A stretch of DNA of 64,000 bases from Amycolatopsis lexingtonensis (lineage in GTDB: Bacteria > Actinomycetota > Actinomycetes > Mycobacteriales > Pseudonocardiaceae), in the NCBI RefSeq assembly GCF_014873755.1, contig NZ_JADBEG010000001.1:9770501-9834500 (forward strand), written 5' to 3'. The notes under the pieces were generated by a model. The model was given only the letters and a program-made list of their open reading frames with translations, was not told the origin of the DNA and did no database searches. Shown piece by piece: positions 1-9,557 of the stretch (the first letter of the stretch is position 1; the number at the start of each line of letters is the position of its first letter). A program made the position numbers and the translations under genes.

Positions 1-1728
1 CTGGCTGCCCCACTGGCCGATCGTGGTGTTCGGGTCGGTCCACGACGCCTGACCCGACTCGAAGCCCGGGTTCTGCACCTGCTGGCCGCTGCACCCGCCA
101 GGGGGAGGTGTGGTGGTCGTCGGAGGCGGCGTCGTGGTGGTCGGCGGGGTGTCCGTGCACGTCGGATCGCCCGATTGCGCCGGCACGCTCACCGCGTTCC
201 ACGCCGCCTTCACGGTGTTGAACTCGGTGCAGCTGCCCGGGTACAGGTTCTTCGCGGCCTGCAGCGTCCACGTGCGGTACCGCAGGTAGCTGCTGCCGGA
301 CGTCTTCAGCTGCACGGCGCCGTGCATGATGTTGATCGCCTTGCGGATGCCGAGGCCGGTCACCGTCGTGTTGTTGCACGTCGAGCTGGTGGGCTGCCCG
401 TTCGTCGGGTTGCTGCCCTCCGCGAGCAGGTAGAACCAGTGGTCGCCGGGCCCGGCCGCCTTGTGCACCTCCGCGTTCGGGATCGAGCTGGAGTAGCAGT
501 TCGGGTCGCCGACCTTCGACGGGTCGTACATGTAGCGGATCGCGCCGGTGCCGACCAGGTTGACCTCCTCGCCGATCGCGTAGTCCGGCGGGTCGTACTG
601 CGACGGCTCGTTCGCGTAGAACTCCGTCGCGGTGCCGAAGGTGTCGGCGATGAACTCCTGCGTGCCGCCGCCGGAGAAGCCGCCGGAGCCGGAGTAGTCG
701 TCGATGCCGTGGCCCATTTCGTGGCCCAGGATGTCGAGCGAGCCGACCCATTCGCCGCTCGGGTTGTGCCCGAGGTTCACGTACGCCGGGCGCGAGTTGT
801 AGTAGTACGCGTTTTCGTCGTCGAGGCCGACGCGGATCTTCCACGCGCCGCCGTTGCCGGTGAAGCCGTTGCGGCCCACCCATTCCGACAGCATCTTCTT
901 TTCGGTCTGCGCGACGAACAACGCGTCCGCGCAGCCGGTTTCGATGTTCGTGCCGCTGCCGTTGCCCCAGCTGTCGTCCGGCCCGGTCAGGACAGCGTCG
1001 CTGCTGTAGTTGCGGCAGTCGAGGTTGGCGGTGTTCGGGTCGGCCATCGAGTACGTGCTGCCGGACTTCGTGGTGTCGAGCGCCAGCGGCGACGGGCCGT
1101 TCCACTTGCCGGTGCCGGTGCCCGCGGCGACGTGCTCCACGGTCCGCAGGACGCGGCCGTCGACCGCGTCGACGTAGACGCTCAGGCTGCTCGGCTCGCC
1201 GTGCTCGTCGGTGCCTTCGACGTTGCTTTCGTAGGCGAGCCGCCCGGCGCCGTCGGCGACCACGACGAGCTTGCCGCCGGGCAGGCTCTTCGGGCCGCTG
1301 ACCTGCCGGCGCGCCACGGTTTCGGCCTGCTGCGCGGACAGCTTGGCGCCGTGGACGTCGAGGTCGCCGAGGGGTTGCTGCTGCGCCACGGACGTCGTTT
1401 TCACCGTCCCGGCCGCGTCGGTGGCGATGACCAGGTCGCCGCCGATCACGGGCAGGCCGTCGTAGGTGCGGTCGTAGACGACGTACGACAGCCCGCCGGC
1501 GGACCGCACGGCCCGCTGGACGAACTTGTCGTGCGCGCCGGTGAACAGTGCGGCGGGGCGGGCCGCGACCAGGCTCGCGGCGGCGCCGGTGGCGTTGGCC
1601 TGCGCCTGGGCGGCGGAAGGTGGCGGCTCGGGCGTGGGCTGGGCGGGCGCGGCGACGGCGATGCCGACCACCACCATGCCCGCCGCCGTGGCGCCGCCGA
1701 GCGCGGCGAACCGTTGCGGCAATCTCAT
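1..1728 (-). CDS. Secreted M4 (thermolysin-family) zinc metalloprotease, C-terminus cut by window edge
   Basis: This is an extracellular zinc endopeptidase of the thermolysin family. The ATG at 1728 follows an AAGGAG site and opens a signal peptide (basic MRLPQR, then a hydrophobic Ala/Val stretch ending near APAQP). A propeptide region of about 200 residues follows. The catalytic domain shows HEMGH at residues 336-340 (nt 709-723), the third zinc ligand Glu in QEFIADTFG about 22 residues later, and a downstream His in AEVHKAAGPGDHW matching the proton-donor region. A Thr/Pro linker near nt 115-150 leads to a C-terminal module with CSGQQVQNPGFESG, which resembles carbohydrate-binding or proprotein-convertase-type add-on domains. 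That module continues beyond the window. The gene stands alone; the next gene is also leftward but 128 bp upstream. Confidence 0.93.
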   Translation of the reverse strand, partial: MRLPQRFAALGGATAAGMVVVGIAVAAPAQPTPEPPPSAAQAQANATGAAASLVAARPAALFTGAHDKFVQRAVRSAGGLSYVVYDRTYDGLPVIGGDLVIATDAAGTVKTTSVAQQQPLGDLDVHGAKLSAQQAETVARRQVSGPKSLPGGKLVVVADGAGRLAYESNVEGTDEHGEPSSLSVYVDAVDGRVLRTVEHVAAGTGTGKWNGPSPLALDTTKSGSTYSMADPNTANLDCRNYSSDAVLTGPDDSWGNGSGTNIETGCADALFVAQTEKKMLSEWVGRNGFTGNGGAWKIRVGLDDENAYYYNSRPAYVNLGHNPSGEWVGSLDILGHEMGHGIDDYSGSGGFSGGGTQEFIADTFGTATEFYANEPSQYDPPDYAIGEEVNLVGTGAIRYMYDPSKVGDPNCYSSSIPNAEVHKAAGPGDHWFYLLAEGSNPTNGQPTSSTCNNTTVTGLGIRKAINIMHGAVQLKTSGSSYLRYRTWTLQAAKNLYPGSCTEFNTVKAAWNAVSVPAQSGDPTCTDTPPTTTTPPPTTTTPPPGGCSGQQVQNPGFESGQASWTDPNTTIGQWGSQ

Positions 1729-1855
1729 GACGCTCCTTGGAAAACGCGATGGGGGAAGGGGAGAACCCGATCGACGCTAATCGCGGAGCAGGGGCGTCAG
1801 AAGATTCATCACAGCACCGGATTTTCACGCCCGGCACTGTGAAAGCGTGAAAACC

Positions 1856-3016
1856 TCAGAGCGTTTCGAAGCGAATGCCCGCCTTGACAAGACGGTCGAT
1901 GAGCGCGTCGCCCATCGCGGTCGCGGTGGTCACCTGGCCCGCCGTTTCCGGGAGCTCGTCGGTCGCCAGGCACAACGCCGATTCCGCGAGCATCTTCGCC
2001 GTTTCGTCGTAGCCGGGATCGCCGCCGGACACCTCGGTGACGACCCGCGAGCCGCCGCCTTCGCCGATGAACCGCACCGAGAACCACGACCGCGCGCGAC
2101 GCTCGGGGCTCGGCCCGTCGCCGGGCGCGAGCAGCCGTGACAGCGCCCGCCGCGCCGGTGGCACCTGCGCCGCGGCGAGCAGGGCACCAGCACCGGCCAC
2201 GCCGCCGGCCAGCACCGGCAGGTGCTTGACCGCGGCGAAGTGCCGGTAGGTGAAGTCCGGGCCGTAGCGCTCGGACGCGGCCGCCGACCGGCGGACGACC
2301 TCGGGGTCGATGGTCGGCAGCGGCACCGCCCACCAGCCCGGTTCGGCGACCCGGTGCGGGCGCCCGAGCGGGGCACGGGCGAACCGGCCGGCGGGCCGCG
2401 GTTCGGCGGCCGCGCGCTCGCGAGCGACCCGGGCCCCGGCCGGCAGCCGGGACATGATGGTCAGCGCGCTGAGGAACGTGCCGCCGGACGGCATCCCGCC
2501 GGCCCGCACGTAGCCGTCGACCTGCAGCGGCACGCCTTCGGGCAGCTGCCGCACGGTGTACCGGACGCCGAGGTCGTGCGGGATCGAGTCGAACCCGCAC
2601 GAGTGCACGAGCCGCGCCCCGGTCTCGCGGGCCCGCCGGTCGTGCGCCAGGTACATCCGGTCGACGAACTCGGGTTCGCCGGTGAGGTCGACGTAGTCGG
2701 TGCCCGCCTCGGCGCACGCCGCCACCAGCGGTTCGCCGTGCGTCAGGTACGGCCCGACGGTCGTGATGACCACTTTCGCCGATTCGGCTACGGCCCGCAG
2801 CGACGCGGGGTCGGCGGAGTCGGCGATCAGCAGGTCGAGAGTGGCGAACCGGTCGTCGATCGCCGCCAGGCGGTCCCGGACGGCTTCGAGCTTGCCGCGG
2901 TTGCGCCCGGCCAGCGCCCAGCGCAGGCCGGCGGGCGCGTGGCGGGCCAGGTACTCGGCGGTCAGCCCGCCGGTGAACCCGGTGGCACCGAACAGGACCA
3001 CGTCGTGCGCGCGCAT
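1856..3016 (-). CDS. Trans-acting enoyl reductase / saccharopine dehydrogenase-like NAD(P)-binding protein
   Basis: The 386-residue protein begins with a Rossmann motif, VVLFGATGFTGG (residues 6-17), followed by the LAGRN segment usual in the saccharopine dehydrogenase NADP-binding family. Mycobacterial relatives act as trans-acting enoyl reductases in lipid synthesis or are uncharacterised membrane-associated reductases. The middle region has conserved DLTGEPEF and HSCGFDSIPHDLG motifs, which are typical of that subgroup. No polyketide synthase partner is visible nearby, so the substrate is unknown. The ATG at 3016 is the first good start before the Rossmann fold and follows a GGAGGAG-like site. 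It is divergent from the flavoenzyme at 3127. Confidence 0.85.
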   Translation of the reverse strand: MRAHDVVLFGATGFTGGLTAEYLARHAPAGLRWALAGRNRGKLEAVRDRLAAIDDRFATLDLLIADSADPASLRAVAESAKVVITTVGPYLTHGEPLVAACAEAGTDYVDLTGEPEFVDRMYLAHDRRARETGARLVHSCGFDSIPHDLGVRYTVRQLPEGVPLQVDGYVRAGGMPSGGTFLSALTIMSRLPAGARVARERAAAEPRPAGRFARAPLGRPHRVAEPGWWAVPLPTIDPEVVRRSAAASERYGPDFTYRHFAAVKHLPVLAGGVAGAGALLAAAQVPPARRALSRLLAPGDGPSPERRARSWFSVRFIGEGGGSRVVTEVSGGDPGYDETAKMLAESALCLATDELPETAGQVTTATAMGDALIDRLVKAGIRFETL

Positions 3017-3126
3017 CGCTTCTCCTCCTCCGACGTCGGGCCCGCTCAGGTTACCCGCCGGTCACTTCGGGGCGCCGGGTGAAAGTACCGGCGAGTACAG
3101 TCCCCTCGAACGCGAGGAGGAAACCC

Positions 3127-4290
3127 GTGACCGAACGCTTCGGCAGCTATCAGAACGAGCTCTACCTGCAAGGACTCGGTGGTCAGCTGCCGCCGTGCTC
3201 GACCGACTCGACCAAGCTCGAGGCGTCGGCCCGTGAGCTCATGGCGCCCGGCCCGTTCTCCTACGTCGCCGGCGCGGCCGGGTCCGGCGCGACCGCGCGC
3301 GCCAACCGCGAGGCGTTCGACCGCTGGCGCATCGTGCCGCGGATGCTGACCGGCGCCACCGACCGCGACCTGGCGACGACGGTGCTCGGCACCCGGCTGC
3401 CGGCGCCGGTGGCCGTCGCGCCGGTCGGCGTCCAGTCGATCGTGCACCCGGACGCCGAGTCCGCGACCGCCCGCGCCGCCGCGTCGGTCGGGGTGCCGTT
3501 CATCCTGTCCACGGCGTCCTCGACCGGCATCGAAGACGTCGCCGCGGCCAACGGCGACGGCCCGCGCTGGTTCCAGCTGTACTGGCCGGGCGACAACGAC
3601 GTCTGCGCGAGCCTGCTGACGCGGGCGAAGAACGCGGGTTACACGGCACTGGTCGTCACGCTCGACACGTGGACGCTGGCCTGGCGACCGTCCGATCTGG
3701 ACCAGGCGTACCTGCCGTTCCTCAAGGGCGAGGGGTGCGCCGTCCCGTTCACCGACCCGGTGTTCCGCGGCCTGCTGGAGAAGACCCCGGAAGAGGACCC
3801 GAGCATGGCGATCCTGCGCTGGATCGGCATGCTCACCGGCACCGACCGGACGTGGGACCAGCTGCCGTTCCTGCGCGAGCACTGGGACGGCCCGATCGTC
3901 CTCAAAGGCATCCAGCACGTCGCCGACGCGCGCCGCGCGGCCGAGGCCGGCGTGGACGGCATCGTCGTGTCGAACCACGGCGGCCGCCAGGTCGACGGCG
4001 CGATCGGCGCGTTGGAGGCGCTGCCCGGCATCGTCGCGGCGGTCGGCGACCGGCTGGAAGTCCTCTTCGACTCGGGTATCCGCACCGGCGCGGACGTCCT
4101 CAAGGCGATCGCGCTGGGCGCGCGGGCGGTGCTGGTCGGCCGTCCGTGGGTCTACGGCCTCGCGCACGCGGGCGAGGACGGCGTCCGGCACGTGCTGCGG
4201 AGCCTGCTGGCGGACTTCGACCTGACCATGGGGTTGTCGGGCCACCGCAGCCTGGCGGACCTCGGCCCGGACTCGCTCCGGCGGAGCTGA
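3127..4290 (+). CDS. FMN-dependent alpha-hydroxy-acid oxidase, lactate 2-monooxygenase-like
   Basis: The 387-residue enzyme belongs to the FMN-dependent alpha-hydroxy-acid oxidising family. Its layout follows mycobacterial lactate 2-monooxygenase: an N-terminal FGSYQNELYLQGL, then SYVAGAAGSG, WFQLYWP, a LVVTLDTW segment, LKGIQHVADARRA, the catalytic SNHGGRQVDG (active-site His and substrate Arg) and FDSGIRTGADVLKA for phosphate binding. The reaction is probably oxidation of L-lactate or a related 2-hydroxy acid. Decarboxylation to acetate is characteristic of the monooxygenase subgroup but cannot be read from sequence alone. I chose the GTG at 3127 because GAGGAGG lies 6 nt upstream; the earlier in-frame ATG at 3079 lacks a site and falls in the promoter region. 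Confidence 0.88.
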   Translation: MTERFGSYQNELYLQGLGGQLPPCSTDSTKLEASARELMAPGPFSYVAGAAGSGATARANREAFDRWRIVPRMLTGATDRDLATTVLGTRLPAPVAVAPVGVQSIVHPDAESATARAAASVGVPFILSTASSTGIEDVAAANGDGPRWFQLYWPGDNDVCASLLTRAKNAGYTALVVTLDTWTLAWRPSDLDQAYLPFLKGEGCAVPFTDPVFRGLLEKTPEEDPSMAILRWIGMLTGTDRTWDQLPFLREHWDGPIVLKGIQHVADARRAAEAGVDGIVVSNHGGRQVDGAIGALEALPGIVAAVGDRLEVLFDSGIRTGADVLKAIALGARAVLVGRPWVYGLAHAGEDGVRHVLRSLLADFDLTMGLSGHRSLADLGPDSLRRS

Positions 4291-4408
4291 GATAACGAAT
4301 CGGGAAACCAGGGGACAACTGCGGACCCGGTCGCTACCGTTCGGTTCCCAATCGCGGGCCGTCGGGGGCGGCCGGCTCCCGTTTCCCTTTTCCCGTTGGG
4401 GGTTTTCC

Positions 4409-4666
4409 ATGGCCGGAATCGCCATGCGCATCGGTGTCGTCTTCGCCGTCCTGGGCTTCGGCTCGCTCATCCTCGAGCAGTTCGACTACGAGTTCCGGCT
4501 GATCGCCTGGGCGTCGGACATGCAGCCGTGGTTCGGCATCGCCCTCGGCGTCGTCGGTCTCGCCCTGTGCGGCGTCTCGGCGCTGGCCGGCCGCGCCAAG
4601 GCCACGCCGCCGCAGCCCGCCACGCCGCAGCAGCAGTACCCGCAGCAGCCCGGCCAGCCCGGCTGA
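4409..4666 (+). CDS. Small two-helix membrane protein with Pro/Gln tail
   Basis: The 85-residue protein has two predicted membrane segments (about residues 6-22 and 41-60) joined by an acidic/aromatic loop. It ends in a proline- and glutamine-rich cytoplasmic tail (QPATPQQQYPQQPGQPG). Small proteins of this shape are common in actinomycetes and mostly unnamed. The ATG at 4409 is preceded by GGGGG, and an alternative ATG at 4424 would remove five residues. A strong perfect hairpin follows 16 bp after the stop. I do not recognise a specific family. Confidence 0.7.
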   Translation: MAGIAMRIGVVFAVLGFGSLILEQFDYEFRLIAWASDMQPWFGIALGVVGLALCGVSALAGRAKATPPQPATPQQQYPQQPGQPG

Positions 4667-4681
4667 CCCACTGTCCGCTGT

Positions 4682-4732
4682 CCGTGAAGGCCTCCTTACC
4701 GGCTTGATGCGCCGGTAAGGAGGCCTTCACGG
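4682..4732. terminator. Perfect 22-bp inverted repeat (hairpin family R3), likely terminator
   Basis: The arms at 4682-4703 and 4711-4732 are perfect reverse complements and the loop is 7 nt. It lies just after the small membrane gene and before hrpA. There is no T-run, so it would be a hairpin-only actinobacterial terminator. The core GTGAAGGCCTCCTTACCGGC differs from the other hairpin families in the window but shares their position at a gene 3' end. Confidence 0.75.
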
Positions 4733-4803
4733 CGTGCGCCCGGTCACGTGGGCGGGATATTGGGAGGCCCGGGTCGTCACGCACGGCTATCCTTGGGCCG
4801 AGC

Positions 4804-7800
4804 ATGTCCACGCCATCCCCCTTCGCCGCCCTGCGGGCGCGCCTGCCCGAGCTGATGCCGCGCGACGAACAACGTCTGCGCCGCCGGCTCGACGGCGCCC
4901 GCAAAGCCCGTGACCGCGACGCCGCACTGGCGCAGATCTCCGCCGACATCGAAAAGGCCGAGCTGCGTGTGCAGTCGCGGCGCGAGAGCGTGCCCAAGAT
5001 CGAATTCCCCGAAGAGCTGCCGGTCAGCAAGCTCCGGGGCGAGATCGCGGCCGCCATCGAGAAGCACCAGGTCGTGATCGTCGCGGGGGAGACCGGGTCG
5101 GGCAAGACCACCCAGCTGCCGAAGATCTGCCTCGAGCTGGGCCGCGGCATCCGCGGGCAGATCGGGCACACCCAGCCGCGACGGCTGGCCGCGCGCACGG
5201 TCGCCGACCGGATCGCCGGCGAGCTGAAGACCGAGCTCGGCGACGCCGTCGGCTACAAGGTCCGCTTCACCGACCAGTCCGGGCAGGACACGCTGGTCAA
5301 GCTGATGACCGACGGCATCCTGCTCGCCGAGATCCAGACCGACCGGTCGCTGCGCCAGTACGACACGCTCATCATCGACGAGGCCCACGAGCGCAGCCTC
5401 AACATCGACTTCATCCTCGGCTACCTCAAGCAGCTGTTGCCGCGCCGCCCCGACCTCAAGGTCATCATCACCTCGGCCACCATCGACCCGGAGCGCTTCT
5501 CCAAGCACTTCGACGACGCGCCGATCGTCGAGGTCTCCGGCCGGACGTACCCGGTCGAGGTGCGCTACCGGCCGCTCGTCGACCCCGACGATCCCGACGC
5601 CGACGACGAGCGCGACCAGACCCAGGGCATCCTCGACGCCGTCGAAGAGCTGTGCGCCGAGGGGCCCGGCGACATCCTCGTGTTCCTCTCCGGCGAGCGC
5701 GAAATCCGCGACACCGCGGACGTCCTGAACCGCGCGAACCTGCGCAACACCGAGGTTCTGCCGCTGTACGCGCGGCTCTCGGCGGCCGAGCAGCACCGCA
5801 TCTTCCAGTCCCACACCGGGCGGCGCGTCGTGCTCGCGACGAACGTCGCCGAGACGTCGCTGACCGTGCCGGGCATCAAGTACGTCGTGGACCCGGGCAC
5901 GGCGCGGATCTCCCGCTACAGCCACCGGACCAAGGTGCAGCGGCTGCCGATCGAGCCGGTGTCGCAGGCGTCGGCGAACCAGCGCAAGGGCCGCTGCGGC
6001 CGCACCTCCGACGGCATCTGCATCCGGCTCTACTCCGAAGAGGACTTCGAGGCGCGGCCCGAGTTCACCGACCCCGAGATCCTGCGGACCAACCTGGCGT
6101 CGGTCATCCTGCAGATGACCTCGCTGGGCCTCGGCGACATCGCCGCTTTCCCGTTCGTCGAGCCGCCGGACCGCCGCCAGGTCACCGACGGCATCGGCCT
6201 GCTGATGGAGCTCGGCGCGTTCTCGTCCGCCGGCGCCGACCGCAGCCTGACCGACATCGGCCGCAAGCTCGCGCAGCTGCCGGTCGACCCGCGGATGGGC
6301 CGGATGGTCCTGGAAGCCGCGAAGAACGGTTGCGTCCGCGAGGTCATGATCATCGCCGCCGCACTGTCCATCCAGGACCCGCGCGAGCGGCCGGCGGAGA
6401 AGCAGCAGGCGGCCGACGCCCAGCACGCGCGCTTCGCCGACCCGACGTCGGACTTCCTCGCCTACCTCAACCTCTGGGAATACGTCGCCGAGCAGCAGAA
6501 GGCGTTGTCCGGCAACCAGTTCCGCCGGATGTGCCGCACCGAGTACCTCAACTACCTGCGGTTGCGCGAGTGGCAGGACATCTTCAGCCAGCTCCGCCAG
6601 CTGGCCAAGCCGCTCGGCATCTCGCTGAACACGAACACCGCCCCGGTGGACCCGCAGCGCGTGCACACGTCGCTGATCGCCGGGCTGCTTTCGCACATCG
6701 GGCTCAAGGACCCCGCGAAGGGCGACTACCTGGGCGCGCGCGGCGCCCGCTTCGGCGTGTTCCCCGGCTCGGCGCTGTTCAAGAAGCAGCCGCGCTGGGT
6801 GATGTCGGCCGAGCTGGTCGAGACCTCGAGGCTGTGGGCGCGGGTCAACGCGCGCATCGAACCCGAGTGGGTCGAGCCGCTGGCCCAGCACGTCGTCAAG
6901 CGGAACTACTCCGAGCCGCACTGGGAACGCAAGCAGGGCGCGGTGATGGCGACGGAGAAGGTGACGCTCTACGGCGTCCCGCTGATCGCCGACCGCCGCG
7001 TCAACTACGGCCGGATCGACCCGGAAGTGTCGCGGGCGATGTTCATCCGGCACGCGCTGGTCGAGGGCGACTGGCAGACGCGCCACCACTTCTTCGCCGA
7101 GAACCGCGCGCTCCTGGAGGAGGTCGAGGACCTCGAGAACCGCGCGCGGCGGCGCGACATCCTCGTCGACGACCAGACGCTGTACGAGTTCTACGACGCC
7201 CGCGTCCCGGACGACGTCGTTTCGGTGCGGCACTTCGACAGCTGGTGGAAGAAGGCCCGGCACGAGCAGCCGGACCTGCTGTCGTTCGAGAAGTCCATGC
7301 TCATCAACGAGACCGCGGGCGGCGTGCGGGAGTCGGACTACCCCGACTCGTGGACCCACGGCACGCAGGTCTTCAAGCTGACCTACCAGTTCGAGCCGGG
7401 CGCGGACGCCGACGGCGTCACCGTGCACATCCCGCTGCCGGTGCTGAACCAGGTGACGCCGGACGGCTTCGACTGGCAGGTGCCGGGTCTCCGGTCGGAA
7501 CTGGTCACCCAGCTGATCAAGTCGCTGCCGAAGGCGTTGCGGCGCAACTTCGTCCCGGCGCCGGACACGGCCCGCGATGTCCTTTCGCGAGTGTCCCCTT
7601 CGGACGGTTCGTTACTGGAGGTGCTCGGGCGCGAGCTCCGGGCGCTGCGCGGCATCACCGTGCCGTACGCGGACTGGGACCTTTCGTCGGTGCCCGAACA
7701 CCTGAAGATGACGTTCCGGGTGGTCGACGAGCGCGGCAAGAAGGTGGCCGAGGGCAAGGACGTCGAGGAACTGCAGCGGCGGCTGGCCCCGAAGGTCCGC

Positions 7801-8688
7801 GCGACGATCTCCAAGGCGGCCAACACCCTGGAGAAGGCCGGCCTGACGAAACCGGCGTTCGGCTCGCTGCCGAAGGTGTTCGAGTCGACGCAGCGCGGCC
7901 ACGACGTCAAGGCGTACCCGGCGCTGGTCGACGAGGGCGCGTCGGTCGCGGTGCGCATGCTGGACACCCCGGGCCAGCAGGCCCACGCGATGTGGGCGGG
8001 CACGCGGCGGATGCTGCGGCTGAACCTGAACTCGCCGATGAAGTTCATCACGAGGTCGCTGACGAACTCGTCGAAGCTGGTGCTGAACCGGAACCCGCAC
8101 GGCAGCGTCGCGGCCCTGCTCGAGGACTGCGTCGACTGCGCGGTGGACGCCCTGATGACGGCCGGCGGTGGCCCCGCCTGGGACGAAACGGGCTTCGCGG
8201 TGCTGCTGGAGAAGGTCCGCGCGGGCCTGCACCCGGAAGTGCTCGCGGTGCTGACGGACGTCGAGAAGATCCTGCGCGCGGCGAACGACGTCGAGGTCCT
8301 GCTCCCGGCCACGCGCGGCCCCGCGGAGTCGCTCGCCGACATCCGCGCGCAGCTCGCCGCGCTGGTGTACCCGGGTTTTGTGACGGAGACGGGTGCTTCG
8401 CGGCTGCGGAACGTCGTGCGCTACCTGCAGGGCATCTCGCGCCGGCTGGAGAAGCTGCCGACGGAGCCGACGCGCGACCTGCAGCGGACCGCCGACGTCG
8501 CGTGGATCCAGGCCGAGTACGCCGACGCGCTGGGTTCACTGCCGCCGGGCACGTCGTCGCCGGCGTTGCGCGAGGTGCGGTGGATGATCGAGGAGCTGCG
8601 GGTTTCGTTCTTCGCGCAGACGTTGGGGACGGCGCACCCGGTGTCGCTGAAGCGGATCACGAAGGCGATCGACGACGCGCTGGCGTGA
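4804..8688 (+). CDS. hrpA: ATP-dependent RNA helicase HrpA (DEAH box)
   Basis: The 1294-residue protein matches the size and order of HrpA-type DEAH RNA helicases. Walker A is GETGSGKT at residues 95-102 and the DEAH box is at 192-195. SAT follows (ITSATID), and the helicase C-terminal half carries the TNVAETSLTVPG and QRKGRCGR motifs. The helicase-associated domain, OB-fold and long HrpA-specific C-terminal region come after that. In E. coli the homologue acts on mRNA and on stalled ribosomes. The ATG at 4804 is the only reasonable start and sits about 70 bp after the R3 hairpin, so the gene probably has its own promoter. It converges with the next gene with only 3 bp between stops. Confidence 0.97.
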   Translation: MSTPSPFAALRARLPELMPRDEQRLRRRLDGARKARDRDAALAQISADIEKAELRVQSRRESVPKIEFPEELPVSKLRGEIAAAIEKHQVVIVAGETGSGKTTQLPKICLELGRGIRGQIGHTQPRRLAARTVADRIAGELKTELGDAVGYKVRFTDQSGQDTLVKLMTDGILLAEIQTDRSLRQYDTLIIDEAHERSLNIDFILGYLKQLLPRRPDLKVIITSATIDPERFSKHFDDAPIVEVSGRTYPVEVRYRPLVDPDDPDADDERDQTQGILDAVEELCAEGPGDILVFLSGEREIRDTADVLNRANLRNTEVLPLYARLSAAEQHRIFQSHTGRRVVLATNVAETSLTVPGIKYVVDPGTARISRYSHRTKVQRLPIEPVSQASANQRKGRCGRTSDGICIRLYSEEDFEARPEFTDPEILRTNLASVILQMTSLGLGDIAAFPFVEPPDRRQVTDGIGLLMELGAFSSAGADRSLTDIGRKLAQLPVDPRMGRMVLEAAKNGCVREVMIIAAALSIQDPRERPAEKQQAADAQHARFADPTSDFLAYLNLWEYVAEQQKALSGNQFRRMCRTEYLNYLRLREWQDIFSQLRQLAKPLGISLNTNTAPVDPQRVHTSLIAGLLSHIGLKDPAKGDYLGARGARFGVFPGSALFKKQPRWVMSAELVETSRLWARVNARIEPEWVEPLAQHVVKRNYSEPHWERKQGAVMATEKVTLYGVPLIADRRVNYGRIDPEVSRAMFIRHALVEGDWQTRHHFFAENRALLEEVEDLENRARRRDILVDDQTLYEFYDARVPDDVVSVRHFDSWWKKARHEQPDLLSFEKSMLINETAGGVRESDYPDSWTHGTQVFKLTYQFEPGADADGVTVHIPLPVLNQVTPDGFDWQVPGLRSELVTQLIKSLPKALRRNFVPAPDTARDVLSRVSPSDGSLLEVLGRELRALRGITVPYADWDLSSVPEHLKMTFRVVDERGKKVAEGKDVEELQRRLAPKVRATISKAANTLEKAGLTKPAFGSLPKVFESTQRGHDVKAYPALVDEGASVAVRMLDTPGQQAHAMWAGTRRMLRLNLNSPMKFITRSLTNSSKLVLNRNPHGSVAALLEDCVDCAVDALMTAGGGPAWDETGFAVLLEKVRAGLHPEVLAVLTDVEKILRAANDVEVLLPATRGPAESLADIRAQLAALVYPGFVTETGASRLRNVVRYLQGISRRLEKLPTEPTRDLQRTADVAWIQAEYADALGSLPPGTSSPALREVRWMIEELRVSFFAQTLGTAHPVSLKRITKAIDDALA

Positions 8689-8691
8689 CGT

Positions 8692-9441
8692 TCAGAGGAA
8701 GACGCGGGCGATGTCCAGCCACTTGTCCGCGTCTTCGCCGACCGCGGTGAGGCCGGTTTCGGCGCGGGTGCGGCGGTGGGTGACCCGCAGGCAGAAGTCG
8801 AGTGCGCTGCCCCGGATGCGCTGAGCGGCGGCTTCGGGGCCCCACGTCCAGAGTTCGCCACCGGGACCGGTGAGTTCGACGCGGAACTCCTCGGCCGGCA
8901 TCGGCGCCTGCGCCGCGTAGAACGACAGCCCCCGGCCGGCCACGCCCAGTGCGGCCACGTGCCGGAGCCGCCCGGTCGGCCGCCGCTCGGCCCCGAACGC
9001 GTCGATGACGTCCTGTCCGTGCGCCCACGTTTCCATCAGCCGGAGCGGCACCATCAGCACCGCGGTCACCTGCGAACCGAACCAGGGGAACGCGTGGTCC
9101 AGCGGCACCTCGCCGAGCGCGGCCGCCAGAGCGGCCCGGCCGGTGCGCCAGCGTCCGAGCAGCACCGGGCGCGGTTCGGCCGCTCCTGCGGCGGCTTCGA
9201 GGTCGGCGTCCTTCGGCACGGCGTCGAAGGCAGCCGGACGGCGGATGGCGGTGAGCGCGTTCGCGTCGGCCGCGGCGAGGTGGGCGATCTGGTGCGCGAC
9301 CGTCCAGCCCGCGGCCGGGGTGGGCCGGGACCAGCCGGCTTCCGCGGTCACGAGGGCGTCGAGTTCGTCGCCTTCGGCCACCAGGTCGGGCAGTGCGAGG
9401 TCACGCGGAACCGCGGAGAGGTCGAGCCCGTAGTCGATCAT
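8692..9441 (-). CDS. TIGR03084-type / maleylpyruvate isomerase N-terminal domain protein
   Basis: The 249-residue protein has a DinB-like metal-binding four-helix domain: an N-terminal LVAEGDELDALV, then AAGWTVAHQIAHLAAAD with the His typical of this fold, and a later LMETWAHGQDVIDAFG whose His completes the usual metal triad. A short C-terminal domain follows. Such proteins are related to mycothiol-dependent maleylpyruvate isomerases. The specific TIGR03084 branch has no proven reaction that I know of. It is convergent with hrpA and divergent from the secreted protein at 9558. Confidence 0.82.
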   Translation of the reverse strand: MIDYGLDLSAVPRDLALPDLVAEGDELDALVTAEAGWSRPTPAAGWTVAHQIAHLAAADANALTAIRRPAAFDAVPKDADLEAAAGAAEPRPVLLGRWRTGRAALAAALGEVPLDHAFPWFGSQVTAVLMVPLRLMETWAHGQDVIDAFGAERRPTGRLRHVAALGVAGRGLSFYAAQAPMPAEEFRVELTGPGGELWTWGPEAAAQRIRGSALDFCLRVTHRRTRAETGLTAVGEDADKWLDIARVFL

Positions 9442-9557
9442 CGCTTTCAGGCTACCGAAAATCGGTTTGTCCGGCTCCGCACTTCCGTCGGTTGACCGGG
9501 TGCGGGGACCCGGGAAGCCTGATCCGGCTGAAGACCCTCCTGGGAAAGGACCTTCCG

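Noticed and set aside
4777..7428. Long open frame on the minus strand opposite hrpA (about 880 codons)
   Set aside because: Its Arg/Val/Gly/Asp-rich product mirrors high-GC codon structure of hrpA on the other strand; it has no domain and hrpA is unambiguous.
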